Shown here piece by piece: positions 28,429 through 37,183 of a stretch of 64,000 bases of DNA; position 1 is the stretch's first letter; each line of letters opens with the position of its first letter. The stretch is taken from NCBI GenBank assembly GCA_031261175.1, contig JAISJW010000024.1, forward strand, positions 1-64,000, in the 5' to 3' direction. The translations under genes and the position numbers were made by a program. This stretch comes from Lactobacillales bacterium. Lineage in GTDB: Bacteria > Bacillota > Bacilli > Lactobacillales > Streptococcaceae. The notes under the pieces were generated by a model. The model searched no databases. It was not told the DNA's origin and worked only from the letters and a program-made list of their open reading frames with translations.

Positions 28429-29258
28429 TTATTTTCTAACCCATTAATAACAGGGATTTTCTTAGGTGGTTTTCTTAATTTACGAACTCCCATCGACTTT
28501 AATTTTGCTTCAAGCATCCCGAATTGGAACTCATGATACATTAAGCGAACAACTTTGAGACCGAGTTGCTCAAGAGCAGCTTGGCGCTTGCGCTCGCTTT
28601 TGTAATAACCTGGCTTTTCACCTTTTCCTGCGCCATCAACTTCGAAAACAAATTTTCCTTTGCGAGTTTCGTAGTACATATCGACGCGTGCGACAAAACG
28701 GTTGCCATAAGGGTGATCAAGATATATGTCATCTACGATATGGTGGAAATCGTAAAAAATCCTCTGTTGCTCGGGTGCCTCATAACAGAGCAAATAAATC
28801 AGAATGCGCACTATGGTCTCAAAAGGCGACTCATCACCCGCACTTACAAACGGCAAAACAACTTTCACATTTTTCATCCCGCGGACACGAGAATTATTCG
28901 TAACGAAATTCTGAAGTTCTTCGAGAGAGAAAAAACCGCGATGTAGGCAATTGCTGATTGCGGTGATGAGACCAATAGCGGAAGTTTCTTTTCCAAGTTC
29001 GAGAATTGTTTTGAGATAATCTGTGCAAATGATGCCATAGCCATGGTTTAGGCGGTTACGTTCGTTGAATAGAACGTTTGAGCGATAAATCGAGGGGAAA
29101 CGATGTTTGCCGATAATGCGCGGAACGGAATAGTCGAAGCGATCGATTATTGGAATTTCCGAGAATATACAGGCAGTCACTCCTGTAAAGACTAGAGGTT
29201 TCCTGCTTAGGGTGACAGTGGCGTAACAGTTGTTTTTTGCTGTAAGATCTTCATGCAT
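28416..29258 (-). CDS. AbiEi/DUF559-like protein, copy 1
   Basis: A 280-aa protein. The C-terminal third has a VSR/DUF559-like nuclease-fold pattern: ARVDMYYETRKGKFVFEVDG, then a conserved Arg-rich helix and LGLKVVRLMYHEF. The N-terminal part resembles the AbiEi-type antitoxin/regulator region fused to DUF559 in other bacteria (a short IIDRFDYSVPR block, then a helical segment with GDESPFETIVR). The start at 29258 is chosen over a TTG at 29273 because it aligns with the second copy and lies 8 nt after GGAGG. Role unknown: it could be a regulator, antitoxin-like protein or nuclease. No AbiEii toxin gene is adjacent. Confidence 0.65.
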   Translation of the reverse strand: MHEDLTAKNNCYATVTLSRKPLVFTGVTACIFSEIPIIDRFDYSVPRIIGKHRFPSIYRSNVLFNERNRLNHGYGIICTDYLKTILELGKETSAIGLITAISNCLHRGFFSLEELQNFVTNNSRVRGMKNVKVVLPFVSAGDESPFETIVRILIYLLCYEAPEQQRIFYDFHHIVDDIYLDHPYGNRFVARVDMYYETRKGKFVFEVDGAGKGEKPGYYKSERKRQAALEQLGLKVVRLMYHEFQFGMLEAKLKSMGVRKLRKPPKKIPVINGLENNCSF

Positions 29259-29597
29259 ATTTTTTTCCTCCAAATTTTTTACCCCTATACTATATATATA
29301 CGTATTTTTTCGTGTTTTGTTACATTTTTCGGCAAAATAATTTAAATTTTTTCAGAGGGCTTAAAAGTTAAAGATGTTTATTAAGGTTGCTAAATCCCAG
29401 AAAATATGCAAAAACGCTCATTAAACAAGTTGAGTTTCCCGTGTTATATATAATTACCAAATATATTATAGCTGATAAGTTCGAAAAAATAGCAATCCAA
29501 GGTCGGCAGGAGCAAAAGTGCGTTTGAAAAGAAAAATCTCTTATGGGATAATATCGTACGGACATAGATTATCAAGTTTTGAGGGTTGTTAAATATA
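29259..29597. promoter_or_regulatory. Divergent region: AbiEi-like promoter and cassette-4 promoter
   Basis: On the minus strand GGAGG precedes the AbiEi-like ATG. The A/T-rich stretch 29285-29329, including ctatactatatatatacg, is almost identical to the region upstream of copy 2 and probably holds its promoter and an operator. On the plus strand cassette 4 has TTGAAA (29524-29529), a 17-nt spacer and TGG-GATAAT with GATAAT at 29547-29552. A degenerate version of the upstream hairpin lies near 29405-29447. No gene is seen. Confidence 0.55.
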
Positions 29598-30479
29598 ATG
29601 AATAGAAAAAATGACGGTTTTATAATGGTGGAAGCGATGATAACGGTACTTCCGATGCTCGCAGCTTTCGCGACGACTCTTGCGGTTTGTATCATTTATT
29701 TTCAAATGGCATCGCTGCAGATCAGCGCGAATTACGTGAGTGATAAAATGGGAATGTGCTGGTTTACGCGCCAAACTAAAAATATCAATACCAACGCTTT
29801 GAGTACGACGGATCCGGATCAAACCGAGGCATCGATGCTATTCGGCGACGATATAAATGAAAACAACGAGGAACTGCCCAGTATTTTCGGCGAGGGGATG
29901 TTCTACGGAATCAGCAAGTGGGCGGGCTTTTTCTACGGTTCAGAAGTGAATGCGGGCAAGTGGAAAGAGGTCCGAATTGCCCAAAGGACGGGTAACTACA
30001 CCGAGGGCGACGAGGATAATCCGGTGGCGCCGGACGCGCGAACGGGCACGACGCCGAGCTTCAAAGATTTTTATAAGTATGACGTGGAAACGTGGGAGAG
30101 CAATTCGCCGAGCATTTTCGAAAAGCTGCGCGCTCAATATGTCAAACCGCTCAATATTTTCGGTTCGGAAAAAATTAAGATGTCGCTAAAATGCGGGAAG
30201 CCTGATGGGGTGGGGCGCAATCACTTTGCAGTCACGTTGACTGAAAAAATCAATGTACCTTTTTGGGGCTTGGTTCACGAACTCGGGATCGTGGACGAGC
30301 CCGATTTAACCCTGAGTGCGACGTCGACAACGCCTGCGTTTTATCCTAGTTTTGCCTATAACACGCTCGCTTTTGTCGATTACAATACGCACTATATGGA
30401 GCACAACGACAAAATAATCGACTTTGTCGACAAGATGATGAGCTACGCACACAGCACGAAAAATATCAAACCGAAATAA
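29598..30479 (+). CDS. Cassette 4 protein A: TadE-like pseudopilin (long form)
   Basis: A 293-aa protein, leader MNRKNDG then FIMVE (Glu at +5) and a hydrophobic helix. It is about 50 residues longer than A1-A3 because of an acidic Asn/Asp/Pro-rich insertion in the middle (around DNPVAPDARTG). It keeps GVGRNHFAVTL, FYPSFAYNTLAFVDYNTHY, and a GMCWFTRQTKN motif found only in cassettes 4 and 5. The start at 29598 is chosen over 29586 by alignment. A 12-nt gap separates it from B4, which has AAAGGA. Confidence 0.78.
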   Translation: MNRKNDGFIMVEAMITVLPMLAAFATTLAVCIIYFQMASLQISANYVSDKMGMCWFTRQTKNINTNALSTTDPDQTEASMLFGDDINENNEELPSIFGEGMFYGISKWAGFFYGSEVNAGKWKEVRIAQRTGNYTEGDEDNPVAPDARTGTTPSFKDFYKYDVETWESNSPSIFEKLRAQYVKPLNIFGSEKIKMSLKCGKPDGVGRNHFAVTLTEKINVPFWGLVHELGIVDEPDLTLSATSTTPAFYPSFAYNTLAFVDYNTHYMEHNDKIIDFVDKMMSYAHSTKNIKPK

Positions 30480-30491
30480 TAAAGGAAAAAA

Positions 30492-33107
30492 ATGAACATA
30501 ATAAATTGGCTCCGCAAAGAGCTCGAAATCGGCAATTCAAAGGTCAAACCCGAACAGGGTGTCATCACAATCATGGCACTTATCATCATCGTTCCGACGA
30601 TTCTATTTGCAGCTTTAATGGTCGAAACGGCACGCTATTTTGCGGTCGGCAACGAGACGGATGCGGCGCTTCAAGCGACAGGGAACGACATTTTAACGGG
30701 CTACGACAAATATACCTACGAAAAATTCGGATTGATGACAGTCGATCAAAGCCAAAACATGCAGGAGACGGCCAAGAAAGATCAAAAAAACAGCTGCTGG
30801 CAATTCCTCGGTGACATCGATAGCATCATGATTGAGGGTGAAAATCCCTTGAGCGATTTCGGAGCGGTCGAGACCCAAATGGCGGGATTTTCGGAATACA
30901 ACGGAATCAGCGCGGTTTTCAATAAATTCGTCAAGCTCGACAAGGTCTTCAAGATGATCGATGACTTCGCGGGTCAGAACGGAGTGAAGCTCCTCGGTCA
31001 GACTTTCGCGGCCGAGACGAAAACACTAGGTTCGGTCAATGCCGAGACTGCGAACGTGATGAAACTTGCCGATTCGGTGAAAGAAGAACGCGGCAAGTAT
31101 GACTCCCTCTACAACGCGTGGGCTGACGCGGTCGAAGCGGTGGCGAATGATAGCGACGCAGATAGCGACAAGAATGAACTAAATACAGCCTACAATAACT
31201 ATGACAATTGGCACACGACAACAGACTCGCTAATTGCTAATTATATCAGCGGGATCAAAAAGTTTGATTCGGCAATTGCCAGCTACAGCAATGCCAGTCA
31301 GGACGCGATTGACACGATGCGCCTGAACGGGCTCGACGAACAGATTGATGAATATCAATCCGAGCTTGATGAGAATGATTCGATTATTAAGGATTCCACG
31401 AATTATACGGACGCGGAGCGCCAGTTTGCGCAAGACGAAATTGACCGGATAACGCCTTTGAAGGCGGATGCCGAAGTGCAGCGCGTGGAAGTTCAAAACC
31501 GGGCGAAAGAGGATGCACAGGGTAGTTTCCAGGAGGTGGAGCTTGACCTCGGCGAACTCCGCAACACGATAAAAGAAGAAAAAAGAAACTTGGAAAAATT
31601 AAAACCCCAAGATGTCGCCTCGAGCACGCCTCGACCGGACGCGGCAACTTACCATTATGTTGATTTTGCAAAATGTCCGGAATCAGAGATTTTTATCGGG
31701 TTTCTAAATGGATGTATCAGCAGTGAAGTAAGCGGAACGGGCAAAGGCGTTTTAAGCGCGATGAATCAGATTTTTGATGGGTTGAGTGACCTTACAATTT
31801 TCGCAGATCCGCGTTTGAACGCGCGAATCGACACCGATTATTTTGATAAGATTAAGTCGCTAACGGGGAATAATTTAGATAACGACGGAATTTTCGAGGT
31901 TATAACAGCCGTTATCCAAATAATCAAAACGCCGGGATTGATTTTGGGACATTTAGCCACTGGCAATATTGTCCAGGCATTCATCGATTTAGGCGAATTC
32001 ATCGAAGCAATTGCCAATTTCTTTATGGGGATTTTCGATATGATTGTGAATTTCGGCGAGCGAATCACGCAAGTAGTGACGGGGCGCTTCGATAAAATTC
32101 TTGAAGTTCCTTATTGGGCGTTCAATTTTTCAAATCGAATGAACCGCAAGCACGAAGCGGGTGACGCGACGGGGGGCGATGAGCAAACGGGTAAAAGCAT
32201 CAGCGGATTCGATTTTGCGAAAAACCGGAGCACGCCATCGGATGCAGACCTTTCGCAGCAGGCCGCGGGAGGCGAGCTATCGGGAATCTTTGATAACGCG
32301 ATGAAACCATGCGAAAGCGGAGGCGATTACGCCTTCTCAAGTTGCGAACTAGAATATATCTTCACCGGGCGCACCAATGAGATCCAAGCCCAGGAATACA
32401 CGTTCCTAGCAATATTCGTTTTCCGCCTGCTTCCTAACATCGGGGCGGTTTGCGCCGACAAAGTGATCGGCGAATTAGCGGCAGAACCAATCGTCGGGCA
32501 AGTCATTCAGATCATCGCTCTCTTGCTCGAAAGTTTCGTCGACACCTTTTTACTCGTGAACGGCGCAGCGCTGAAACTCGTCGGAAAAGATAAGTGTTTT
32601 ATCGCTTCGGACTGCATCAATTTCCTCGATAAGATTGTCAAAATCGAAGGGGGAACTAAGTTTAAAGCTGATGCTCTGCGGGATGCGCTTAAAGAAAACC
32701 TAGCGCAAGGTAATCCGTTAGGAGGGCCCGGTTCAGGCTCGAATCCGTTTGAAGAATACCTTAAAAAATCTTGGGAAGAGTTCGATTACACTCAGCACAT
32801 CTTTATGATGATGTTTCTCTTTGGGAATAATTCCGAATATACGAAACGCACGCGGGATTTGATTGAGATGGAAGGAACGCTGAACAAGGCTTACGATTAC
32901 TATGGCGATCTCGGAAGTCGTACGGATATCGCGGATAAGGTGAACGAGCTTTACGACTCGGGGAAAGCCTACGATATCAGGAAGGCCTACACGCGAGTGC
33001 GCCTTCGTGCGAATTACAAAACCGGTTTTAAATTATTCAATCTTGGAGCATCAAAACACTCGGTGCTCGATAAATATACAGGTAGAGAAGTAAACGTGGG
33101 GTACTAG
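30492..33107 (+). CDS. Cassette 4 protein B: TadG/DUF5702-like
   Basis: An 871-aa protein of the cassette 4/5 subgroup: leader ending PEQG, VITIMA helix, GYDKYTYEKFGLMTVDQ, coiled-coil region, hydrophobic central segment, CELEYIFTGRT and KDKCFI blocks, and a C-terminal end TGREVNVGY. It carries a QKNSCWQF segment with an extra Cys near residue 97 that B1-B3 lack. The linker before the C-terminal domain is a short Gly/Pro/Ser stretch. It begins 12 nt after A4 and ends 1 nt before C4. Confidence 0.75.
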   Translation: MNIINWLRKELEIGNSKVKPEQGVITIMALIIIVPTILFAALMVETARYFAVGNETDAALQATGNDILTGYDKYTYEKFGLMTVDQSQNMQETAKKDQKNSCWQFLGDIDSIMIEGENPLSDFGAVETQMAGFSEYNGISAVFNKFVKLDKVFKMIDDFAGQNGVKLLGQTFAAETKTLGSVNAETANVMKLADSVKEERGKYDSLYNAWADAVEAVANDSDADSDKNELNTAYNNYDNWHTTTDSLIANYISGIKKFDSAIASYSNASQDAIDTMRLNGLDEQIDEYQSELDENDSIIKDSTNYTDAERQFAQDEIDRITPLKADAEVQRVEVQNRAKEDAQGSFQEVELDLGELRNTIKEEKRNLEKLKPQDVASSTPRPDAATYHYVDFAKCPESEIFIGFLNGCISSEVSGTGKGVLSAMNQIFDGLSDLTIFADPRLNARIDTDYFDKIKSLTGNNLDNDGIFEVITAVIQIIKTPGLILGHLATGNIVQAFIDLGEFIEAIANFFMGIFDMIVNFGERITQVVTGRFDKILEVPYWAFNFSNRMNRKHEAGDATGGDEQTGKSISGFDFAKNRSTPSDADLSQQAAGGELSGIFDNAMKPCESGGDYAFSSCELEYIFTGRTNEIQAQEYTFLAIFVFRLLPNIGAVCADKVIGELAAEPIVGQVIQIIALLLESFVDTFLLVNGAALKLVGKDKCFIASDCINFLDKIVKIEGGTKFKADALRDALKENLAQGNPLGGPGSGSNPFEEYLKKSWEEFDYTQHIFMMMFLFGNNSEYTKRTRDLIEMEGTLNKAYDYYGDLGSRTDIADKVNELYDSGKAYDIRKAYTRVRLRANYKTGFKLFNLGASKHSVLDKYTGREVNVGY

Positions 33108-33108
33108 A

Positions 33109-34626
33109 ATGAAAAAATCAGAAAGCGGAGTAATGCTCATCGAGGCGCTCTATATTATTCCCGTATTTCTAGCGGTGATTTTACTCGTCGCCTGGATGCT
33201 GCCGATGGTCACTATGGTCGCGACTGTCAACAAAGCGGCACTTGCCTCGATGGTCAGCATGTCGCAGGACGGCCCCTACACCGAAATAATCAAGTACCAC
33301 AACTCGACCGAAAGTTCGGCAAGTGGGATCGGCGACCTGATTGAAGAGGGGATCGGCAAGTCACTCGTCGATAAAAATACAACCTTCGTCGATACGACTC
33401 GCTGGTATCACAACGACGAAACAGTCATCTGCGACAGCGTGCCGCTAAGTGATATGAGTCAATATGACCGGGCAATCAAAGGAACGGTTAGCGATTATGC
33501 CGACAGTATCAGACCTTACCTGAAAGAAGCGCTTTGGGCGGCAATTGCCATCGAAGATAAAGGTTTTTGTGGGAGCAACAATCGAAATCATAGTAATTCA
33601 GTTGCCGAAAATGAAATCGATAGCGCGAGTAAAAAGATGATTGCGCTGCTCAAAGGAAGTATAAAATCCCACGACCAACTGAAAGTGTATCTTGACGCTT
33701 TGAAAACGCTCTGCGATAATCTTGTCCCAATCAGCCCGCCGAACTATACGTTTCCAGGATATGATGGTGCGTTTAAGGCTAACTATCTGAAAATTATGGC
33801 GCTTGACAATAACGAAAATGATTCGATGAAAAAAACTAACCATACATTTTATTTCAATAAATATTTAACAGTTAAAATTTTGTTCAAGGCCGGTAAGAGC
33901 AATAATATGTACCTTGCACCTTTATGGCAGGCGCAATATCAGAAGCTGTATCTGGATTTACTTGCCATCTATAATGCCAACGATCCTTTTTATAAACGCG
34001 AAGTGCACTACCCAAAATACGATGACGAAGCGGCGAGGCGTGTTGCGCAGACGCGTTTCAAAGCGTATCTAGCGGGGCAGGATGATAAATATCAGAAGTT
34101 TATAAATCGCTACGGGATTACTAAAACGCAAAAAGAACGGCTGAACGATGTGTGTGATTCGGATCGCGATTTTGATTTCAGCGAAACGAAGATGAATTAC
34201 GAAAACGGCAAGTTGATTTTCGATATTAAATATCACACGGTTTATGGTATTAATTTCTTTAATGAATTTCTGCCACGTGATTTCCATTTCAAAGGGACGA
34301 CGAAAATCTGGTCAGGTCTTGGTGGAGTAAAAAAGCAGACCGACAAGAGAAAATGGACAGTCTTAGACCCGGATGACAAGACTCCTCCGTCATGGGCAGT
34401 ACCGATATTCAATGTCTTGCCGAGTGATTATTGGCCTTACGCGCCCGACGAAAACCATCAACCGTCGAGCTCGACAACGATTTATAAGAAGAAGGTCAAA
34501 CCCGATTACTGGAATTACAATCCCTCTAATGCCGACAACTGCGGGTGGAACTGGTGGAAGCACACAATCGACAATTGGAATAATTTTATTCCGAAGATTA
34601 ATTGGTCGAATGGATACAACGTTTAA
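33109..34626 (+). CDS. Cassette 4 protein C: TadE-like pseudopilin (long form)
   Basis: A 505-aa protein, leader MKKSESG then VMLIE (Glu at +5). It shares QDGPYTEIIKYHNST with C5 and keeps the YGINFFNEFLPRDF and IWSGLGG motifs. It is about 80 residues longer than C1-C3 because of a C-terminal tail very rich in Trp, Tyr, Pro and Asn (for example NWNNFIPKINW). Such aromatic tails can bind glycans, but that is only a guess here. The stop is followed within 10 nt by palindrome member 3. Confidence 0.77.
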   Translation: MKKSESGVMLIEALYIIPVFLAVILLVAWMLPMVTMVATVNKAALASMVSMSQDGPYTEIIKYHNSTESSASGIGDLIEEGIGKSLVDKNTTFVDTTRWYHNDETVICDSVPLSDMSQYDRAIKGTVSDYADSIRPYLKEALWAAIAIEDKGFCGSNNRNHSNSVAENEIDSASKKMIALLKGSIKSHDQLKVYLDALKTLCDNLVPISPPNYTFPGYDGAFKANYLKIMALDNNENDSMKKTNHTFYFNKYLTVKILFKAGKSNNMYLAPLWQAQYQKLYLDLLAIYNANDPFYKREVHYPKYDDEAARRVAQTRFKAYLAGQDDKYQKFINRYGITKTQKERLNDVCDSDRDFDFSETKMNYENGKLIFDIKYHTVYGINFFNEFLPRDFHFKGTTKIWSGLGGVKKQTDKRKWTVLDPDDKTPPSWAVPIFNVLPSDYWPYAPDENHQPSSSTTIYKKKVKPDYWNYNPSNADNCGWNWWKHTIDNWNNFIPKINWSNGYNV

Positions 34627-34634
34627 AAGTCATT

Positions 34635-34701
34635 ATTCCTTTTAATGCGTATTTTAGGAGTTTCAGACCTCGAAACTCCTAAAATAAGCATTAAAAGGAA
34701 T
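34635..34701. repeat. REP-like palindrome, family member 3
   Basis: Arms of about 30 nt, nearly perfect, with outer arm attccttttaatgcg and inner ttttaggagtttc/gaaactcctaaaa. It begins 9 nt after the C4 stop and is followed by a T run, so it may double as the cassette-4 terminator. Confidence 0.85.
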
Positions 34702-34744
34702 TTTTTGAATTTAAATATGTTTATTAACTAATGGTTAAGTTGTC

Positions 34745-34927
34745 AAAAAACAAAAAAACGTTAATGAAAACGCTTGAAAAGAAATAAGTAGCCCATTTTT
34801 TGTATAATTCTTGAATATATTATGGGGCAAAATCTTCTAAAAGTGTTATTTTTAAACATTTTTGAAGCAAAAGCGCGGTGGAAATGAAAAATCGCGTGTG
34901 CGATAATACCGTTAAGGAGAGACGCAG
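34745..34927 (+). promoter_or_regulatory. Cassette-5 leader hairpin and promoter
   Basis: The TGAAAACGCTTGAAAA stretch (about 34755-34772) is cre-like and sits at the same place as the hairpins of the other cassettes, but pairing here is weak. TGGAAA (34879-34884), a 17-nt spacer and TGC-GATAAT with GATAAT at 34902-34907 make the promoter; AAGGAGA precedes the ATG at 34928. Confidence 0.55.
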
Positions 34928-36292
34928 ATGAAACCCAAATTTAAACTGATGCACATTGTCGCATTAATCATGTTAATAGCACTAGCAGTCCTAAGTTGGC
35001 ATGGCGCTATTATGATAAAAATAAAAAATTATCAAAACTTCGTGACTCACTTGAGCGAGGCGCGCCAACTTGCCGCAAAGGATTTGTATGCAAAAGCGAT
35101 CGCGAATTATGCGCAAGCTTTTGAGACGGGCGGGTCGGACGGTGACTGGCGCGAAGAGGATTCGGTCTTTCAAAAGTACGTCGAGTTCACGCACGGAGGG
35201 GTGGAAAATGACTATCTGGCGTTCTTGGATAAAGCGCGAGGAAAGCAGGAAAAAGATGATATTTTCACCAAAGAATATTTAAAAATAACCCTTAAACGCA
35301 ATGATTTAGGGGGTGCGTATAAAATTGCCCAGGAGGCTAAGGAGCAATTCCCGAAGACGAAACGGTTTGCGAAAGCTGCGGATTCGCTGAAATATGCCTA
35401 CACGACAACCTATCAGAGCTACGAGAGCATTCAACTTGGTTTCGACGGGACTTATAAGGTTGGAAATCAGGATATTACGAACGGCGGCGACGTGATCGCG
35501 GGGGGTGCTTACGTGTCTCCGCTTGGCGAGAAGAAGCGCGTCGTAGTCAAGAAAAATATCGATGAAGAGGGGAATCTTACGCAGGGCGACGAGGAAAAAT
35601 GCGGTTCGCTGACGTTCATCGATCAAGATGGCGTCGACATCGCGCGGATTGAAAACGACATCAAAGCGGCTGGCTATTTCTCACAGGGGCTGATTGCGGT
35701 CGAAAAGGACAACGGGAATTACGCCTATTTTGACGACTTCGGCCAGCACATCAAGGAGGATTTCAAGAACGCCTCGACCTTCACGGACAGCCTGGCGGCG
35801 GTGGAAAACCAGGCGGGCAAGTGGGGAATCATCAACCGCGAAGGCAAATACAAGTTGCAACCTGAGTTTGACGATATCAAATTGGGCGCATACGAAAAAT
35901 ACACGAACGACGGGATTTATCTCGCGAAAACGAACGATGTCTATCATATTTACAACGCCCAAACTAACAAGAAGATTGGCGATTTTGCGGCCAATCGCGT
36001 CGGCGAGGCGAGTTATTTGATCGCCTATATGGATGGAAATTCGGGCAAGTGGGGCTTCGCAAACAACGAAGGGAAAACCGTCATCGAGCCGCAGTACGAG
36101 GAGGCTAAGAGCTTTTCGGGCGGACTTGCCCCGGTGAAAAAAGATGGCAAGTGGGGCGCGATTTCGCAGGATAACAAGCTGCGAATTCCGTATAAATATA
36201 ATTATTTGACGGGGATTGAATCGAATAAACAAGTGATTTTTCAAGATAAAGAAGATGGAAATTATCAAATTTTGAGGTTTATTAATGCGTAA
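34928..36292 (+). CDS. Membrane-anchored WG-repeat protein, first gene of cassette 5
   Basis: A 454-aa paralogue of 22250-23605 with the same layout: basic N-terminus, one transmembrane helix (about 8-28), TPR-like helical part (DLYAKAIANYAQAF) and C-terminal WG repeats (KWGII, KWGFA, KWGAI). The two proteins align throughout, including LAKTNDVYHIY. Its last codons overlap the start of A5 by 8 nt, so it is the first gene of a four-gene operon. Confidence 0.8.
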   Translation: MKPKFKLMHIVALIMLIALAVLSWHGAIMIKIKNYQNFVTHLSEARQLAAKDLYAKAIANYAQAFETGGSDGDWREEDSVFQKYVEFTHGGVENDYLAFLDKARGKQEKDDIFTKEYLKITLKRNDLGGAYKIAQEAKEQFPKTKRFAKAADSLKYAYTTTYQSYESIQLGFDGTYKVGNQDITNGGDVIAGGAYVSPLGEKKRVVVKKNIDEEGNLTQGDEEKCGSLTFIDQDGVDIARIENDIKAAGYFSQGLIAVEKDNGNYAYFDDFGQHIKEDFKNASTFTDSLAAVENQAGKWGIINREGKYKLQPEFDDIKLGAYEKYTNDGIYLAKTNDVYHIYNAQTNKKIGDFAANRVGEASYLIAYMDGNSGKWGFANNEGKTVIEPQYEEAKSFSGGLAPVKKDGKWGAISQDNKLRIPYKYNYLTGIESNKQVIFQDKEDGNYQILRFINA

Positions 36293-37172
36293 AAAAGACG
36301 GTGGTTTCATTATGGTGGAAGCGATGATTACGGTGCTGCCGATGCTCGCAGCGTTTGGAATCACGATGGCGGTTTGCATTATCTATTTCCGGATGGCATC
36401 GCTGCAAATTTCGGCGAATTACGTCAGTGACAAGATGGGGATGTGCTGGTTTACGCGCCAAACGAAGAATCTCAATACCAATGTTTTGAGCACGGAAGAC
36501 ACAGTTCAATCTGCTTTAGCAGAGTATGCGGGGACCGATATCGGCGAGAACAACGAGGAATTGGCCAGCATTTTTGGCGAGGGAATGTTCTATGGAATTA
36601 GCAAATGGGCGGGCGCATTCTACGGCACGGCGGTCAATGCCAACAAGTGGAAAGAGGAACGAATGGCCCGAAGGCGGGGTCAATATGATGAAGGGGATAG
36701 GCCTGAGCTGCCGCAGTTACCTGATACGCCGAACGATGTTATTCCGAGTTTTAGAGATTTCTTGGACAACGGTATGGAATTTATCGAGGCAGGTGCACCG
36801 AGCATCTTCGTAACGATGCGCGAAAAATATGTTAAACCGCTCAATATTTACGGCTCAGATAACATTGTGATGTCACTAACCTGCGGAAGGCCAGATGGCG
36901 TGGGGCGTCATCACTTCACGGTCAAGATGACTGAAGAAGTGGCTATTCCTTTTTGGGGGTTGGTTAATTATCTCGGGATGTCGGATGACCCCAAATTAAT
37001 ACTGCACGCGACGTCGACTTCGCCATCGTTTTACCCGAGTTTCGCCTACAACACGCTCGGCTTCGTCGACTACAACACGCATTATCTAGAGCACAACAAT
37101 AAAATCATCGACTTTGTCGACAAGATGATGGGCTACGCGAACAACATGAAAAATGTCAAACCGAAAAACTAA
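36285..37172 (+). CDS. Cassette 5 protein A: TadE-like pseudopilin (long form)
   Basis: A 295-aa protein, leader MRKKDGG then FIMVE (Glu at +5). It aligns with A4 throughout (SDKMGMCWFTRQTKNLNT, FGEGMFYGISKWAG, YPSFAYNTLGFVDYNTHY). The acidic proline-rich insertion differs in sequence (ELPQLPDTPNDV) from that of A4, so this part evolves faster than the rest. B5 begins 11 nt downstream. Confidence 0.79.
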   Translation: MRKKDGGFIMVEAMITVLPMLAAFGITMAVCIIYFRMASLQISANYVSDKMGMCWFTRQTKNLNTNVLSTEDTVQSALAEYAGTDIGENNEELASIFGEGMFYGISKWAGAFYGTAVNANKWKEERMARRRGQYDEGDRPELPQLPDTPNDVIPSFRDFLDNGMEFIEAGAPSIFVTMREKYVKPLNIYGSDNIVMSLTCGRPDGVGRHHFTVKMTEEVAIPFWGLVNYLGMSDDPKLILHATSTSPSFYPSFAYNTLGFVDYNTHYLEHNNKIIDFVDKMMGYANNMKNVKPKN

Positions 37173-37183
37173 AGGGAAAAAAT

